Assembly (NCBI GenBank): GCA_963735495.1
Contig: CAVTLG010000011.1
Coordinates: 62,001 to 126,000 of the forward strand
Source of the DNA: CAVTLG01 sp963735495
GTDB lineage: Bacteria; Chloroflexota; Ktedonobacteria; Ktedonobacterales; Ktedonobacteraceae
Length of the DNA: 64,000 nt
Direction of reading: 5' to 3'
The notes beneath the pieces are model-generated. The model saw only the letters and a list, made by a program, of their open reading frames with translations. It was not told the DNA's origin and searched no databases. This document shows positions 27,369 to 37,158 of this stretch, one piece after another. How positions within the stretch are numbered: the stretch's first letter is position 1; the number at the start of each line of letters is the position of its first letter. The position numbers and the translations under genes are program-made.

Positions 27369-28591
27369 TCAAGAATTATTAACTGTCCCGGCTTCCTGGC
27401 AGGGAACATACCAAATGTCCACGAACCACTTTTCCAGGGAAGGCAAGCGCTGAAGGTGAGTTTCTACCTCATCCATTGCCTCCTTGGACAATTTGACCCC
27501 AGTCTGATAGGCCGTTGTCACCAGTTTCACCACGGGATGTTTGCCTTTCCAGGTCATAGAGGCGGCATACTGGATCACCGCTTCGATGGAATTAAGCAGG
27601 GCTCCATTCCAGTGCTGTTCGAGAATGCCCCAACAGCGTTCCACCGGGTTGTATTTGCTATGATAAGGTGGATAATACACGAGACGGACACTGATGTGAT
27701 ACCGTTGTACAAATGCAACCAGACGTTGCATGAACTGAGTGCGCCGACTGTGGTTCTCTGGTCCATTATCCAAATTGATCAGGAGGGTCGTGATCTGGGA
27801 AAAACGCTCTCGAACCTCCTCCCACCAATCCACTAACCGGTCCACCAGGCAGTCGCTGGTCACTTTCGAGGTCACGCCGTAGAAAAAGATCTCATCAGTG
27901 GCGGGCAAAAAAAGGCCGACAGGGGTCACCGTAGCTTCCGGCTGAAAATCGTGGTCGGCAGCCTTGGTTGGCACGCGGCTCTTTCCTCCTCGCGCAAAGA
28001 GGCCAACCTTGACCGTGGCCTTCGCATCCATCGAGATCCGTAAGATCTGCGTATTCGTCTGCGCCTCCTCGTTGCTCTGCTTCACCTGGGCAAAGATGGC
28101 ATCGGTTGCAGGCAGTTTTTTTTGGGTTGGCTCTTGGCCACCTTTTTCGGATAGTACCCCAGCTCGTTCAACTTTGTGGCAATCGTCTCCGCTGTGGGTA
28201 ATTCGTCATCGTAGTCATAGTGCGCAATCAACTGGCGGCGGACTTCTGTTGCTGTCAGGCGCGTATACAGACGGCTGGTGCGAAACTGCGGATCGACTTG
28301 ACTCTGCCCATCCACGATGGCGGTGAGATCCTTGAGCAAGTTGGGCAGACGCTCTTCACTGCGCTTGCGGCCACGTTGCTTGAAGGCATCCAAACACACG
28401 ATCCCACTCTCCAATTCGTGCTCGCCTTTCCTAATCGTTCCACGATTCCATCCCAACTCCTCTTCTGCCAAGCGCTGACCTCCTTCTCCCAATGCTCGTA
28501 CTGTCCGTGCCATAAAGAGGCGTCGCTCACACCCTTTGAGCGCTTTTCCGGCCTGGATCAGTAACTCTTTCACCTCTTCTACCAGTTCCAT
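27369..28591 (-). CDS. ISAzo13-like transposase in two frames
   Basis: The N-terminal frame (28591 to about 28082, MELVEEVKELLIQAGKALKG; HTH-like) and the catalytic frame (to 27369; ILRISMDAKATVKVG, LLINLDNGPENHSRR, YYPPYHSKYNPVERCWGILE) are joined at an A8 run near 28118-28125. There the -1 frame reads KKLPATDAIFAQVKQSNEE. DDE-type residues are Asp, Asp and Glu in those motifs. The shift could be programmed slippage, which is common in insertion sequences, or decay. It lies just after tnpA inside the Tn3 transposon; I could not define its terminal repeats. Confidence 0.8.
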
Positions 28592-28743
28592 TCTTTTGCC
28601 TCCAGTGTATCATCTCTTGGCACTTCCATATCTGGGATGATTGAGTTTTCGAGAGTTCTCCCGTCTCTCATCTGTTGGCGAGAACGCTTCTTGGGGAATG
28701 TCATTTTGAAGTTTTCCTCAAACTCATGCGCGCATGAGGTGTG

Positions 28744-28785
28744 CCAGCCATGCGGTTGATTGCCTGTAATCAACTGCATGGCTGG
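28744..28785 (-). terminator. hairpin between ISAzo13-like and DUF3224 genes
   Basis: An 18-bp near-perfect stem (CCAGCCATGC... pairing with ...GCATGGCTGG) around a 6-base loop, about 20 bp downstream of the DUF3224 gene stop at 28808. On the plus strand it is followed by a T6 run at 28795-28800. It probably terminates transcription, direction uncertain. Confidence 0.55.
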
Positions 28786-28807
28786 TATTCACCGTTTTTT
28801 AGATAGC

Positions 28808-29200
28808 TTATACAATTTCATAGTCGAGGATGAAAACGGCTTCTCCATCGCCACCACAACTTCCCGAACCTCGCAGCCCGCTCAAACCACCCGTCGCCGA
28901 GCCGGGCACGACGGTCAATGCGTCTTTGACGGCTCCCCCCTCGTATGTACCGATGTGTTGGAGCACGAAGCTACCTGAGCGATCACCCAGGCGACCTGTC
29001 ACCTGGTCATAACCGATAAAATAAGCGATGTTGTTGCTGGAATAGCACATCAGATAGGCTATTTTGCCCTCACCTTCAAGATCTCCATGGTACGTATAGA
29101 CCACGTCGGCACGCACGAGTTTGGATTGACCATCGATTTCACTGTAGGACTTTTCATCCCAGCTCTTCACCTCAAAGTTCCCCGTCGCGTGGATCGTCAT
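28808..29200 (-). CDS. DUF3224 domain protein (transposon cargo)
   Basis: 130 aa from ATG 29200 (MTIHATGNFEVKSWDEKSYS). The sequence LEGEGKIAYLMCYSSNNIAY, RSGSFVLQHIGTYEGG and LTVVPGSATGGLSGLRGSGS matches the DUF3224 beta-barrel family throughout its length. Function unknown. It lies between the ISAzo13-like element and the right end of the Tn3 transposon. Confidence 0.88.
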   Translation of the reverse strand: MTIHATGNFEVKSWDEKSYSEIDGQSKLVRADVVYTYHGDLEGEGKIAYLMCYSSNNIAYFIGYDQVTGRLGDRSGSFVLQHIGTYEGGAVKDALTVVPGSATGGLSGLRGSGSCGGDGEAVFILDYEIV

Positions 29201-29456
29201 ACAAGTTCCTCCATCGTTTTCTGGCATTTGGAATAGCAATCAAAGTATCTCATAACAGATGACTTGATTATACCACTGATCAAGAACAAATGTACAAACC
29301 AAGACGAACGTCCTATACACCATAGATAAGGCCCGCCAAAGGCTACCCTTGTTCTCCTGCTCCCTTGCAAAATCAACCAATACATATCATCATCAAGCCA
29401 CAGGATGAAGCACAATTTGCTGGTCGCTGGGGTGATTTATTTTTTTAGAATCCCTA

Positions 29457-29501
29457 AGTGAAGCCGAGTGCACCGTTTCGGGGGGTTATGCAAAAACCCC
29501 C
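29457..29501 (-). repeat. Tn3 transposon right terminal inverted repeat
   Basis: 45 bp, exact inverted copy of 20230-20274, followed by the TATAC duplication at 29502-29506. Confidence 0.95.
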
Positions 29502-30747
29502 TATACCGTTGTGTTTTCATCAGTGAAGCAAATATTTGGAGTATTTTCTCTTTTTGTGTGGGATAAAGGCCGAATTGTAGCAGGTCACCTAATTGAATGA
29601 AAACTGTTTCCACTAATCTGTTTTCTACGACGACTTCTTCAAGAAGGCAGGTACAAGTAAAAAAGAGATCCTGCTTAAGAATATCAGTAGATGCACTCTC
29701 AACTATCCTACGTAGTTGTATTGTGGCAGCTTTCTCACCGCTCAACATACCAAATAGCAGTAGAATGACTTCTTGCCAATGTGGATCATGCAAGTGCTTC
29801 ATAAGAAAATCAGTGTACGTTTCTTTTAAGGTGATGTAATACGCCGTTAGATACTCTTGAAAAGTGAGATGAGGAAAACTAAATCTGTCATTCCCTATGT
29901 ATTGCAGCAGCCCAGAACGCATCCCCAGCTCGGTTAAGAACTGCACAGCTTCCAGCTTAGCAGCCGTCGGTTGCATACACAGCTTCTCGTCTAGGAGAGC
30001 TTGGGTCAAACAGTCAACAAGTTCTGTGCGAGTAATATCAGTTCGTTGCTCCTGACAATGGACAAAATACGCAAGTGATGACAATAACCGAAGTTGTTGC
30101 TCCCATGAAAGGGTACTCCACTTACTTTGGTATGGAACATCATGATGCGGTTCCCATTGTGTGAGTAACATCCGGCAACATCGTTTGTAGAGTTCTACAC
30201 GGCGCTCTGGCAACGCACCTTCATTACGCCAAATCAGAAGCAGCAGCGTGCTTAATAGTGGGGTCGTAGCAAGCTTGAGAACTCCCGGAGCTGCCTGAAC
30301 ATGGTTGTAGAGTTGTGCTGCTGTATCTTGTTGAACCGCAGGTGTTAATGCTGTATCCAGGGTATACCAGAAAGAGAAAAAACGCTGCACCTCCTCCGTC
30401 GTGAAGCGCTCGATCTGACACTGCTTGAAATGTGGTAACAATGCACCCTCGCACTCGCTCACCCCTGCCGGTCGGCTTCCAATGATCACCCTATTGCCGG
30501 GGGCGAGGCGAGTCAGCTCAGCCAAGGAGTGGGCTAAACGAAGGCGTATCTGCTGACGAGTGACTTCGTCAAGTCCATCAAAAAGGAGTAAGCACCTACC
30601 ATCACGTAGAGCTTGCGCTAATAGTTGTGGTGGAATATCTTCAAACCCTTGCTTATTACTGAAAAGCCGTGGTAAAAGTTGGAGCCAATTCGGCATTTCC
30701 CCTCCTTCAACCTTCAAATAACGATCAGGCAAATGAGCTAATTCCAC
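29502..30747 (-). pseudogene. NACHT STAND ATPase, middle part (5' truncated, split by Tn3)
   Basis: The frame lacks the P-loop but has the rest of a NACHT ATPase: Walker B LLLFDGLDEV, sensor NRVIIGSRPAG, the winged-helix region and FSFPHLTFQEYLTAYYI. At 29505 it meets the transposon (MKTQRY, then foreign residues). Across the transposon it continues in exact frame as YSNATSKALQ at 20228. The 5' end stops near 30748 where an IS630-type sequence begins, so the P-loop-bearing part is not in the window. A broken immune-type STAND gene. Confidence 0.88.
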
Positions 30748-30842
30748 TAGTGGGCTGTCAATCTTGATTTGAAGGAAGGAGAAAGGATGAGGTATCCTTG
30801 AAAGTGAAATTTCAAAACAAGCACACGAACAAGGAGACCTCT

Positions 30843-31503
30843 ATGGAAAAGATTATCATCAAGTTGAGCCAAGAGCAACGTGCCAGCTTACAACAACTGA
30901 TAACAGCAGGAACTGCACCAGCTCGCAAAGTGATGCATGCACATATCTTGCTCAAAACCGACAGCAGCGAGCAAGGAGTCAACTGGTCCGATGAACAGAT
31001 TCATGAAGCCTTTGGGGTCGGAATGGCAACCATTTGGCGGGTGCGTCGACGGTTTGTAGAGCATGGGTTAGACGATGCGCTCAACCGACGTCCACAGCCC
31101 GAACGGCCCGAGAAGCGCATCTTCGACGGAGAGAAGGAAGCGCACCTCATTGCACTGACCTGTGGAGAGAAGCCAGAGGGAGAGGGGGAGTGGAGCTTGC
31201 GTTTCCTCTCCGAACGGTTGGTCAAATTGGGTCACGTAGAGCAGGTGAGTCATGAAACGGTACGCCAAGTGCTAAAAAAAACAAACTCAAACCATGGCTA
31301 AAGGAGCAATGGTGCATTCCTGCAAAGAAAAATGCAGACTTTGTGTATCATATGGAAGATGTGCTTCGCGTTTATATGCGTGCTTATGACCCACGTTTTC
31401 CGCAGGTGTGTCTGGATGAGATCAGCAAACAACTGCTCAAAGACAGCCGAGAAGGCTTACCCGCACGACCAGGAGATGTGGAAAAGTATGATTACGAATA
31501 TGA
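30843..31503 (+). pseudogene. IS630-family transposase, truncated
   Basis: Frame 1 from ATG 30843 (MEKIIIKLSQEQRASLQQLI) carries the helix-turn-helix half. At an A8 run (31275-31282) the reading must slip to continue as KLKPWLKEQWCIPAKKNADFVYHMEDVLRVY and QVCLDEISKQLL (first Asp). After DYEYE near 31503 the sequence changes to an integrase fragment, so two thirds of the catalytic domain is lost. Its insertion probably removed the 5' end of the NACHT gene. Confidence 0.82.
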
Positions 31504-32223
31504 GGTGTGCCTGGTTAGTTGACCAGGGATATTTGCCTCTCGATCCGGCTGCGCGGGTGAAGTTGGTTGGTGGTGAGGCTGGCTCGAAACGGGAAGGACT
31601 TGAGAGTTCCCAGGTCAATGCGCTCCTTCGCCAGGCGCAGATCTCCCGCGATCCTGCACGCAATTACGCTATTGTCCAGATGTTATTACAGACCGGGATT
31701 CGTCTCAGCGAGTGCAGTGGCCTGACCTTTGGCGATATCACCTTTGGTGAGCGCAGTGGTCTGCTTTTGGTCCGGGCAGGCAAGGGTAATAAGGTGCGAT
31801 CTGTTCCTTTGAATGCCTCTGCCCGGGAAGCCCTTGCAATGTATGTGGCTCCACGACTGAAGGTCAGTAAACCATCGATCAAAACCGTCGCTGCCATCTG
31901 GCCGAAATTGAGCATCCCACAAGCATTTCGAGCCGCTCTTTGAGAGTCAAAAAGGAGGAGCGCTTACCACCTCGGCTATGGGACAGATGATTGATGATCT
32001 GGTCCGAGCCTCGGGCGAGCTGGTCCCGCAAAAGACCAGTGCGCATACGCTACGGCATACGTTTGCACGCAATTACTTGACCCAGTACCCAAGTGATATC
32101 GTCGGGCTGGCGACGCTGCTCGGACATAGCTCTCTGGATACGACGAGGCTCTATAGCCAGCCCACCGTCTCACAACTTTCGACGCGAGTTGAGCAACTGA
32201 AGATCAATGCATATGCTCGTTAA
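31504..32223 (+). pseudogene. tyrosine recombinase (integrase) remnant, frameshifted
   Basis: Begins abruptly at WLVDQGYLPLDPAARVKLVG, fused to the IS630 remnant. It has TGIRLSECSGLTFGDI (catalytic Arg) and GKGNKVRSVPL, then a frame change near 31930 (EPLFESQKGGALTTSAMGQM in the next frame), HTLRHTFARNYL, LLGHSSLDTTRLYSQPT (Tyr nucleophile). The N-terminal core-binding domain is missing, so it is not functional. Confidence 0.82.
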
Positions 32224-32256
32224 AACAGCGATGCGCTTTGCACGAGAGGATGGAAG

Positions 32257-33721
32257 ATGGGACCGCAGGACACACACCTCGCCGAGCTCACAGACACACA
32301 GCGGTCTGAAGCGTTAAGGCATTTTCAGATGATCCGCCCCTTTCTCGAAGATGGCGTCCCGCTCACACGGATTGCGATGGAGCGCCAGCTTCCGCTCAGA
32401 ACGCTCCGACGTTGGGTCCAACGATACCGAACTGATGGCCTGGTGGGGCTGGCCCGACTGACGAGAAAAGACAAAGACCAACGACGTGCTGTGACTGCTC
32501 AGATACAGCAGTTGATTGAGGGTCTCGCATTAGAGAAGCCCCGGCGAACGCTTGCCACCATTCACCGCGAAGTCTCAAAAGTGACCAAAGAACGAGGATG
32601 GAAGACGCCTAGTTACAGTACCATCGAGCGGGTTGTTCAGCACCTTGATCCTGCGCTTCTGACCTTCGCGCACCAGGGATCGAAGGTCTACCGAGAGGAG
32701 TTTGATTTGATCTATCGTCACCAAGCAGACGCCCCTAATGAACGCTGGCAAGCTGATCACTCACTCTTGCCCATCTTTGTTCTCAACGAGCAGGGCAAAC
32801 CCACTAAGCCCTGGCTCTCAATTATTCTCGATGACTACAGTCGCGGGGTTCCGGGATATTATCTCGGGTTTGCTAGCCCCACTGCGCTGCAAACAGCGCT
32901 GACGCTTCACCAAGCCATCTGGCGGAAAGCTGATCCTCGGTGGCATCTGTGCGGTATTCCTGCTCATTTTTACACCGATAATGGATCGGATTTTACCAGC
33001 CAGCATCTCGAACAGGTCGCTGCTGATCTGAAAATAGAAACTCGTGTTTTCCTGGCCTGGTCATCCACGTGGGCGCGGGAAGATTGAACGCTTCTTTCGG
33101 AGTGTCGAACAACTGCTCTTGCCACACCTCCCCGGCTTTGTGGGAGAAAATGGAAAAATAGGAGGAACGCCCCTCTCGCTTTCTGCCTTTGACGCTTGCT
33201 TCCGGACGTGGCTGCTGGAAGACTATCACAAGCGGGTTCAGGAGGAAATCAAGGAAGCTCCTCAGGCTCGTTGGGAAGCCAGTGGCTTTCTGCCGCAGAT
33301 GCCAGAGTCCTTGGAGCAGTTGGATTTGCTCCTCTTGAGCGTCGTGAAAAGACGAAGAGTACAGCAAGATGGGATTCATTTCCAAGGGCAGCGCTACTTT
33401 GATACGAACCTAGCTGCCTTCGTTGGCGAGGATGTCATCATCCGTTATGATCCGCGTGATCTCGCTGTCATCCGCGTCTTCTATCAGGAACGCTTTTTAT
33501 GCCAAGCCGTCTGTGCTGAATTGGCTGGAGAGCAGGTCAGCTTGAAAGAGGTCATTGCCGCTCGCACCCAGCGGCGTAAACGCGTTCGAGAGGGGATCAA
33601 GGAGCGCCTCTCGGTCGTTGAGCAGCTTCAGGCTTCAAAGTCATCCGAACCATCGCCACCTCCTATTAAACCAGTAGTGCCACCCACCACACCTCGACTG
33701 AAACGGTATTTCAATGAGTAA
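32257..33721 (+). pseudogene. tniA: TniA-like Mu-type transposase, frameshifted
   Basis: Frame 1 (MGPQDTHLAELTDTQRSEAL) has the HTH region (LRTLRRWVQRYRTDGLVGLA) and the first two catalytic Asps (ERWQADHSLLPI; FYTDNGSDFTS). Near 33050 one extra T in a T-run moves the rest to another frame: FSWPGHPRGRGKIERFFRSV, with the catalytic Glu in KIERF, and the Mu C-terminal barrel, ending RLKRYFNE. Without frameshifting the enzyme lacks its Glu. The stop overlaps tniB. Confidence 0.85.
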
Positions 33722-34538
33722 GCAACCACCAGTATTCCAGATGGCCTTTCAAGAGACACGACACTATCGCCTGTTTACTGAGCTTTGCGATGCCTGTCGG
33801 CGCTACCACTACATCGGCATCTGCTATGGTCCACCGGGAGTTGGCAAGACCTTTTCTGCCAGACAATATGCACAGTGGGAACAGGCGGAACCGCTCTTGC
33901 GCCTTCGAGGAGCAGAGTCGCCTCCCACTACAAAGGGGGTGTCCTGCCAGACAGTCTTATACACTCCGACTGTTGCCTCTTCGCCTAAACAAATTGAGCG
34001 GGAAGTGAGAGACATACGGGCGTGGTTAGACTTCTACAGGAAAGAACTTTTTCATCGTGAACAAGGAGATGAGAACTGGACACAGCCAACACCTCCTTTT
34101 GAGGAGATGGACTTGCTGATGGTTGACGAAACAGATCGTCTCAAGTTCACAGGCGTCGAACAGGTACGCGATATCTATGATCGCAATCAGATCGGATTGG
34201 TGTTGATGGGCATGCCTGGTTTGGAAAAACAATTGGCGCGGTATCCGCAACTGTATTCCCGCGTGGGATTTGTGCATGAATTTCGACCGTTGGAGTCCGA
34301 AGAAGTTCGCTCATTCTTGCAACAGCAATGGGTTCAGTGGGGTTTCACCCTTCAACCGGACAGTGTGACAGAGAGGGAGGCGATTGCGGCAGTCGTGCGA
34401 ATGACAAGCGGGAACTTTCGATTACTGCATCGCTTACTCACTCAAATTGAACGGATTGTGCAGATCAATGAGCTACGAATGGTCACGAAAGAGGTGGTTG
34501 AGATTGCACGCCAACAACTCATGATCGGATCGGCTTGA
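33714..34538 (+). CDS. tniB: TniB/TnsC-like AAA+ transposition ATPase
   Basis: 274 aa. Walker A YGPPGVGKTF, Walker B MDLLMVDETDRLKF, sensor VLMGMPGLEKQLARYPQLYS. This is the TniB family that loads TniA at target DNA. It starts 8 bp before the tniA stop. Confidence 0.9.
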   Translation: MSKQPPVFQMAFQETRHYRLFTELCDACRRYHYIGICYGPPGVGKTFSARQYAQWEQAEPLLRLRGAESPPTTKGVSCQTVLYTPTVASSPKQIEREVRDIRAWLDFYRKELFHREQGDENWTQPTPPFEEMDLLMVDETDRLKFTGVEQVRDIYDRNQIGLVLMGMPGLEKQLARYPQLYSRVGFVHEFRPLESEEVRSFLQQQWVQWGFTLQPDSVTEREAIAAVVRMTSGNFRLLHRLLTQIERIVQINELRMVTKEVVEIARQQLMIGSA

Positions 34539-34582
34539 GAATGTGATCAGTGAGAGTGAATGACCCGCAAAGGAAAATTCAG

Positions 34583-35155
34583 ATGAAATTAGGATATGTG
34601 AGAGTTTCAAGAGATAGACAAACGACAGCGTTGCAGGAAGAGGCAATACGACAAGAGCGTTGTGAACGGGTGTTTACCGAGCAAATGGCTGGAAAACCCT
34701 TTGATCGGCCACAGTTTCTAAGCATGCTCGGTTTGGCCCAGCCGGGAGATGTCATTGTCGTATGGCGACTGGATTGTTTAGGCAGATCGCTCACACAACT
34801 GATCGAAACCGTGACGCTGTTGGGAATGCGGGGCATTGAGTTACGCTCTCTCAAAGAGAAGATTGACACAACAACATCCACAGGCAAGCTCATATTTCAC
34901 CTTGTCGAGGTGATGGCCGAAGCGGAAAGGAACATTATTCGTGAGCGAACGCTTGTAGGATTAGAGGCGGCTCGCGCACGTGGGAGAAAAGGAGGAAGGC
35001 CCAAAGCGATTGCGAGCATCGAGCCACATAATCTCACGCGAGCGAAGAACTTGTACGCAGCCAAGCTGAATACGATCCAGGAAATCATGCACCTGACAGG
35101 CTTTAAGAGCCGAGCGACCTTTTATAAATATGTCGTGAATAATGCGGGGCAATAG
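34583..35155 (+). CDS. serine resolvase, TniR-like
   Basis: 190 aa from ATG 34583 (MKLGYVRVSRDRQTTALQEE). Catalytic Ser in YVRVS, IVVWRLDCLGRSL, then the C-terminal Hin-type HTH (MHLTGFKSRATFYKYVV). Intact counterpart of the frameshifted gene at 17790-18363. The Asp-Arg-Leu-Gly motif reads DCLG here, an unusual Arg-to-Cys change next to the active site. Confidence 0.9.
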   Translation: MKLGYVRVSRDRQTTALQEEAIRQERCERVFTEQMAGKPFDRPQFLSMLGLAQPGDVIVVWRLDCLGRSLTQLIETVTLLGMRGIELRSLKEKIDTTTSTGKLIFHLVEVMAEAERNIIRERTLVGLEAARARGRKGGRPKAIASIEPHNLTRAKNLYAAKLNTIQEIMHLTGFKSRATFYKYVVNNAGQ

Positions 35156-35250
35156 CTGTCTGTTTGAACGCGCTTGTCTTATCAAGAGGATGCTTGTGCG
35201 CTGCTGAAGCGGCCTAAGCTGTGCAGAAAAGTATCATCGAGCTTGCTCCC

Positions 35251-35315
35251 GTTTGAGAGGGAGAGTGACACGTATTGTGATGAAAAAGAAGCCATTTATT
35301 GTGGTGATTTACACG
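35251..35315 (+). repeat. ~65-bp segment shared with 18485-18550
   Basis: Encodes ESDTYCDEKEAIYCGDLHG, related to the minus-strand peptide at 18485-18550. It lies 96 bp after the resolvase and 171 bp before the first repeat of CRISPR array 2. Confidence 0.45.
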
Positions 35316-35421
35316 GTTGTATTTCCTTCAATGGTAGAGTCTTGAAAACGGTCGTTTGTTGAACTTCCCCAGGGCGAGGGGTTTGCGCTCCTGGGCCGTG
35401 GCACGGCTGTGACACGCAACC

Positions 35422-35898
35422 ATTTCAATCCCGCAATCAGGCTTTTTCCCCTTTAAAGGCTGATTAAGTTAAAGCTTTACTTGCTAACTTAATCATTTCA
35501 ATCCCGCAATCAGGCTTTTTCCCCTTTAAAGTTTGAAAAATGGTTTTTTGTCGAGATCTATCGGTTTGTTTCAATCCCGCAATCAGGCTTTTTCCCCTTT
35601 AAAGTAAGGGGTGACACTGCCGAAGGGCACCGGGAGAGGTGTTTCAATCCCGCAATCAGGCTTTTTCCCCTTTAAAGCTCACCTCTTACTTCCTGCAAAG
35701 TGAGTGATAGGGTTTCAATCCCGCAATCAGGCTTTTTCCCCTTTAAAGACCATGTCATCTTCAATCCATGCACCGCAGCATGCTCGTTTCAATCCCGCAA
35801 TCAGGCTTTTTCCCCTTTAAAGCTTTCCGAAGCCCGATTCTAATATTGAATGCCCGGATGGGTTTCAATCCCGCAATCAGGCTTTTTCCCCTTTAAAG
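35422..35898 (-). CRISPR. CRISPR array 2: 7 repeats, 6 spacers (duplicate locus of array 1)
   Basis: Same 37-bp repeat as array 1, at 35422, 35495, 35568, 35641, 35712, 35786 and 35862. The first two repeats carry the ATTTC variant. The first spacer (35459-35494) and about 74 bp of trailer sequence before it (from about 35348) equal those of array 1, and the right flank equals the array 1 leader. The other five spacers differ. So one locus was duplicated when it held a single shared old spacer, or lost the rest. Confidence 0.96.
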
Positions 35899-36111
35899 AG
35901 CTACCATTGTAGTATAGCACCTGAAGCCGTTCTAAGCAATCGTTTCCGAGAGCCTCTTTACAGAAGAGCTTTTTAGACAGGAAAATGACCGCATTTTGAG
36001 CCTCTTTTCTTGTCCATCCACCTCTGGAGCCTTCCGAGAGCCTCAGCTCAGAGACAGCATCACCGAGGCTCTCGGAAACTGTTCAGTTTATTGAGAAACA
36101 GCAGGTAGAAA
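35899..36111 (-). promoter_or_regulatory. CRISPR leader of array 2
   Basis: Near-identical to 4385-4597 (one difference seen, T/C in GAGCYTCTTTTC). Contains the same 15-bp inverted repeat at 35942-35956 and 36065-36079. Confidence 0.75.
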
Positions 36112-36229
36112 GACCGAGACGAACATAGGAGACAACCTGGCTTGGCGCACACTCCCACCGGTGACGAGCTGACCCGAGAAAGAGGACACTTTCTGTCCTT
36201 CCATCGCCTGGGGTGGCTTCTGGAGCCTG

Positions 36230-36271
36230 GCGCGAGGCTACGCTCAAGCGTGCCGTCACCGAGCCTCGCGC
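36230..36271. repeat. 10-bp inverted repeat between arrays 2 and 3
   Basis: GCGCGAGGCT at 36230-36239 is the exact inverse of 36262-36271. The rest of 36112-36546 has no supported gene; it also holds the first of three ~62-bp GC-rich repeats. Confidence 0.4.
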
Positions 36272-36316
36272 TTCATTGTTGAGCTTATATAATGTCTACT
36301 CGATCTTCCTCTGGCG

Positions 36317-36379
36317 GCGTCACCTGCTGGCCGCCTGGCGCGCGTCGTGACTGCTGGCCCGGTGTCACGGTTGCGGATT
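36317..36379. repeat. GC-rich ~62-bp repeat, copy 1
   Basis: Starts GCGTCAC and ends GGTGTCACGG-TGCGGATT, with alternating GTCAC/GTGAC half-sites. Related copies are at 37066-37128 and 37755-37816. All three surround array 3 and its decayed copy. Confidence 0.6.
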
Positions 36380-36546
36380 GTGCGAGCCTCGCCGTGATGG
36401 AAGTCATGAGCACGACGCCTCGCAGCTCAGACGTACGCAAAACACGCCTTTTGCAGCATTTCTTGTAGATAGTGAGATGATTGTCCTCTGTGCCTCGCAA
36501 AAGGTAGATTTTAGTGGCTTCTCAGGCTATACTAGGGGTAGGTCCG

Positions 36547-36943
36547 GTTGTAACGCTTCAAGCGTCCCGCCTGGGATTGAAATTCTGTCTGCGCTGGCCG
36601 CGTCCTGGCATCGAGCTCTGTTGTAACGCTTCAAGCGTCCCGCCTGGGATTGAAATTACAAGCCGTTGATAGTGGCATGTATAGCCGCGTTGTAACGCTT
36701 CAAGCGTCCCGCCTGGGATTGAAATGTAGACAGGTTACTCACCTGGATGCGGTATCGAGTGGTTGTAACGCTTCAAGCGCCCCGCCTGGGATTGAAATTT
36801 GTGCCCGCACAAGCAAGCGCTGCAATTCTTCCATGTTGTAACGCTTCAAGCGTCCCGCCTGGGATTGAAATTGTGAAACTGGCGATGAAGATCTGGACTA
36901 CAAGGAAGTTGTAACGCTTCAAGCGTCCCGCCTGGGATTGAAG
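36547..36943 (+). CRISPR. CRISPR array 3: 6 repeats, 5 spacers, different repeat family
   Basis: 37-bp repeats beginning GTTGTAACGCTTCAAGCGTC and ending GGGATTGAAAT start at 36547, 36620, 36689, 36762, 36835 and 36908. The GATTGAAAT end shows rightward transcription, opposite to array 2. The repeat at 36762 has T-to-C, and the last is degenerate at its 3' end (GATTGAAGC). Spacers are about 32-36 bp. No cas genes are in view. Confidence 0.93.
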
Positions 36944-37065
36944 CATGATACAAGCAAAGCCCTTGTAGCCTCTCGCTACGAGGGCCGTTTTATTGGTGTT
37001 GGGCAAAGCAAAAAAGAGGAACGGAATGGGCCTGGATCGTCGGGCTAACAGTGACGATCAACACG

Positions 37066-37128
37066 GCGTCACGGCTTCCAGTTCGCGGCGCGGCTGTGAC
37101 TCCTGACCCGGTGTCACGGCTGCGGATT
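37066..37128. repeat. GC-rich ~62-bp repeat, copy 2
   Basis: Close match to copy 1, including the trailing TGTCACGGCTGCGGATT. It precedes the decayed CRISPR copy just as copy 1 precedes array 3. Confidence 0.6.
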
Positions 37129-37158
37129 TGGTGTCTTCTTTACAATATAGATAGGTCC

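Larger units (their letters stand above)
20230..29501 (+). mobile_element. complete Tn3-family transposon, 9,272 bp
   Basis: Bounded by perfect 45-bp inverted repeats beginning GGGGGTTTTTGCATAACCCC and by the 5-bp duplication TATAC. It contains, left to right, an SDR oxidoreductase, an aldehyde dehydrogenase, a putative resolution site, a tyrosine recombinase, a 74-aa frame and tnpA (all rightward), then an ISAzo13-like transposase and a DUF3224 gene (leftward). The tnpI-tnpA order with an upstream site resembles the Tn4430 group. It disrupts a NACHT gene. Confidence 0.93.
32257..35155 (+). mobile_element. Tn402/Tn5053-like transposition module (tniA-tniB-tniR)
   Basis: Mu-like transposase, AAA+ ATPase with an 8-bp overlap, and serine resolvase in this order and strand. 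This is the Tn402 arrangement without a visible tniQ. I could not identify the inverted repeats, so the bounds given are those of the genes. Confidence 0.75.

Noticed and set aside
27364..28808. Terminal inverted repeats for the ISAzo13-like element
   Set aside because: Candidate ends near 27364 and 28650 match only weakly; not supported.
32257..36111. A complete CRISPR-associated transposon
   Set aside because: No tniQ or Cas effector, a frameshifted tniA, and the array is a duplicate of one at 3-4.6 kb that has no transposition genes. Kept only as an adjacency finding.
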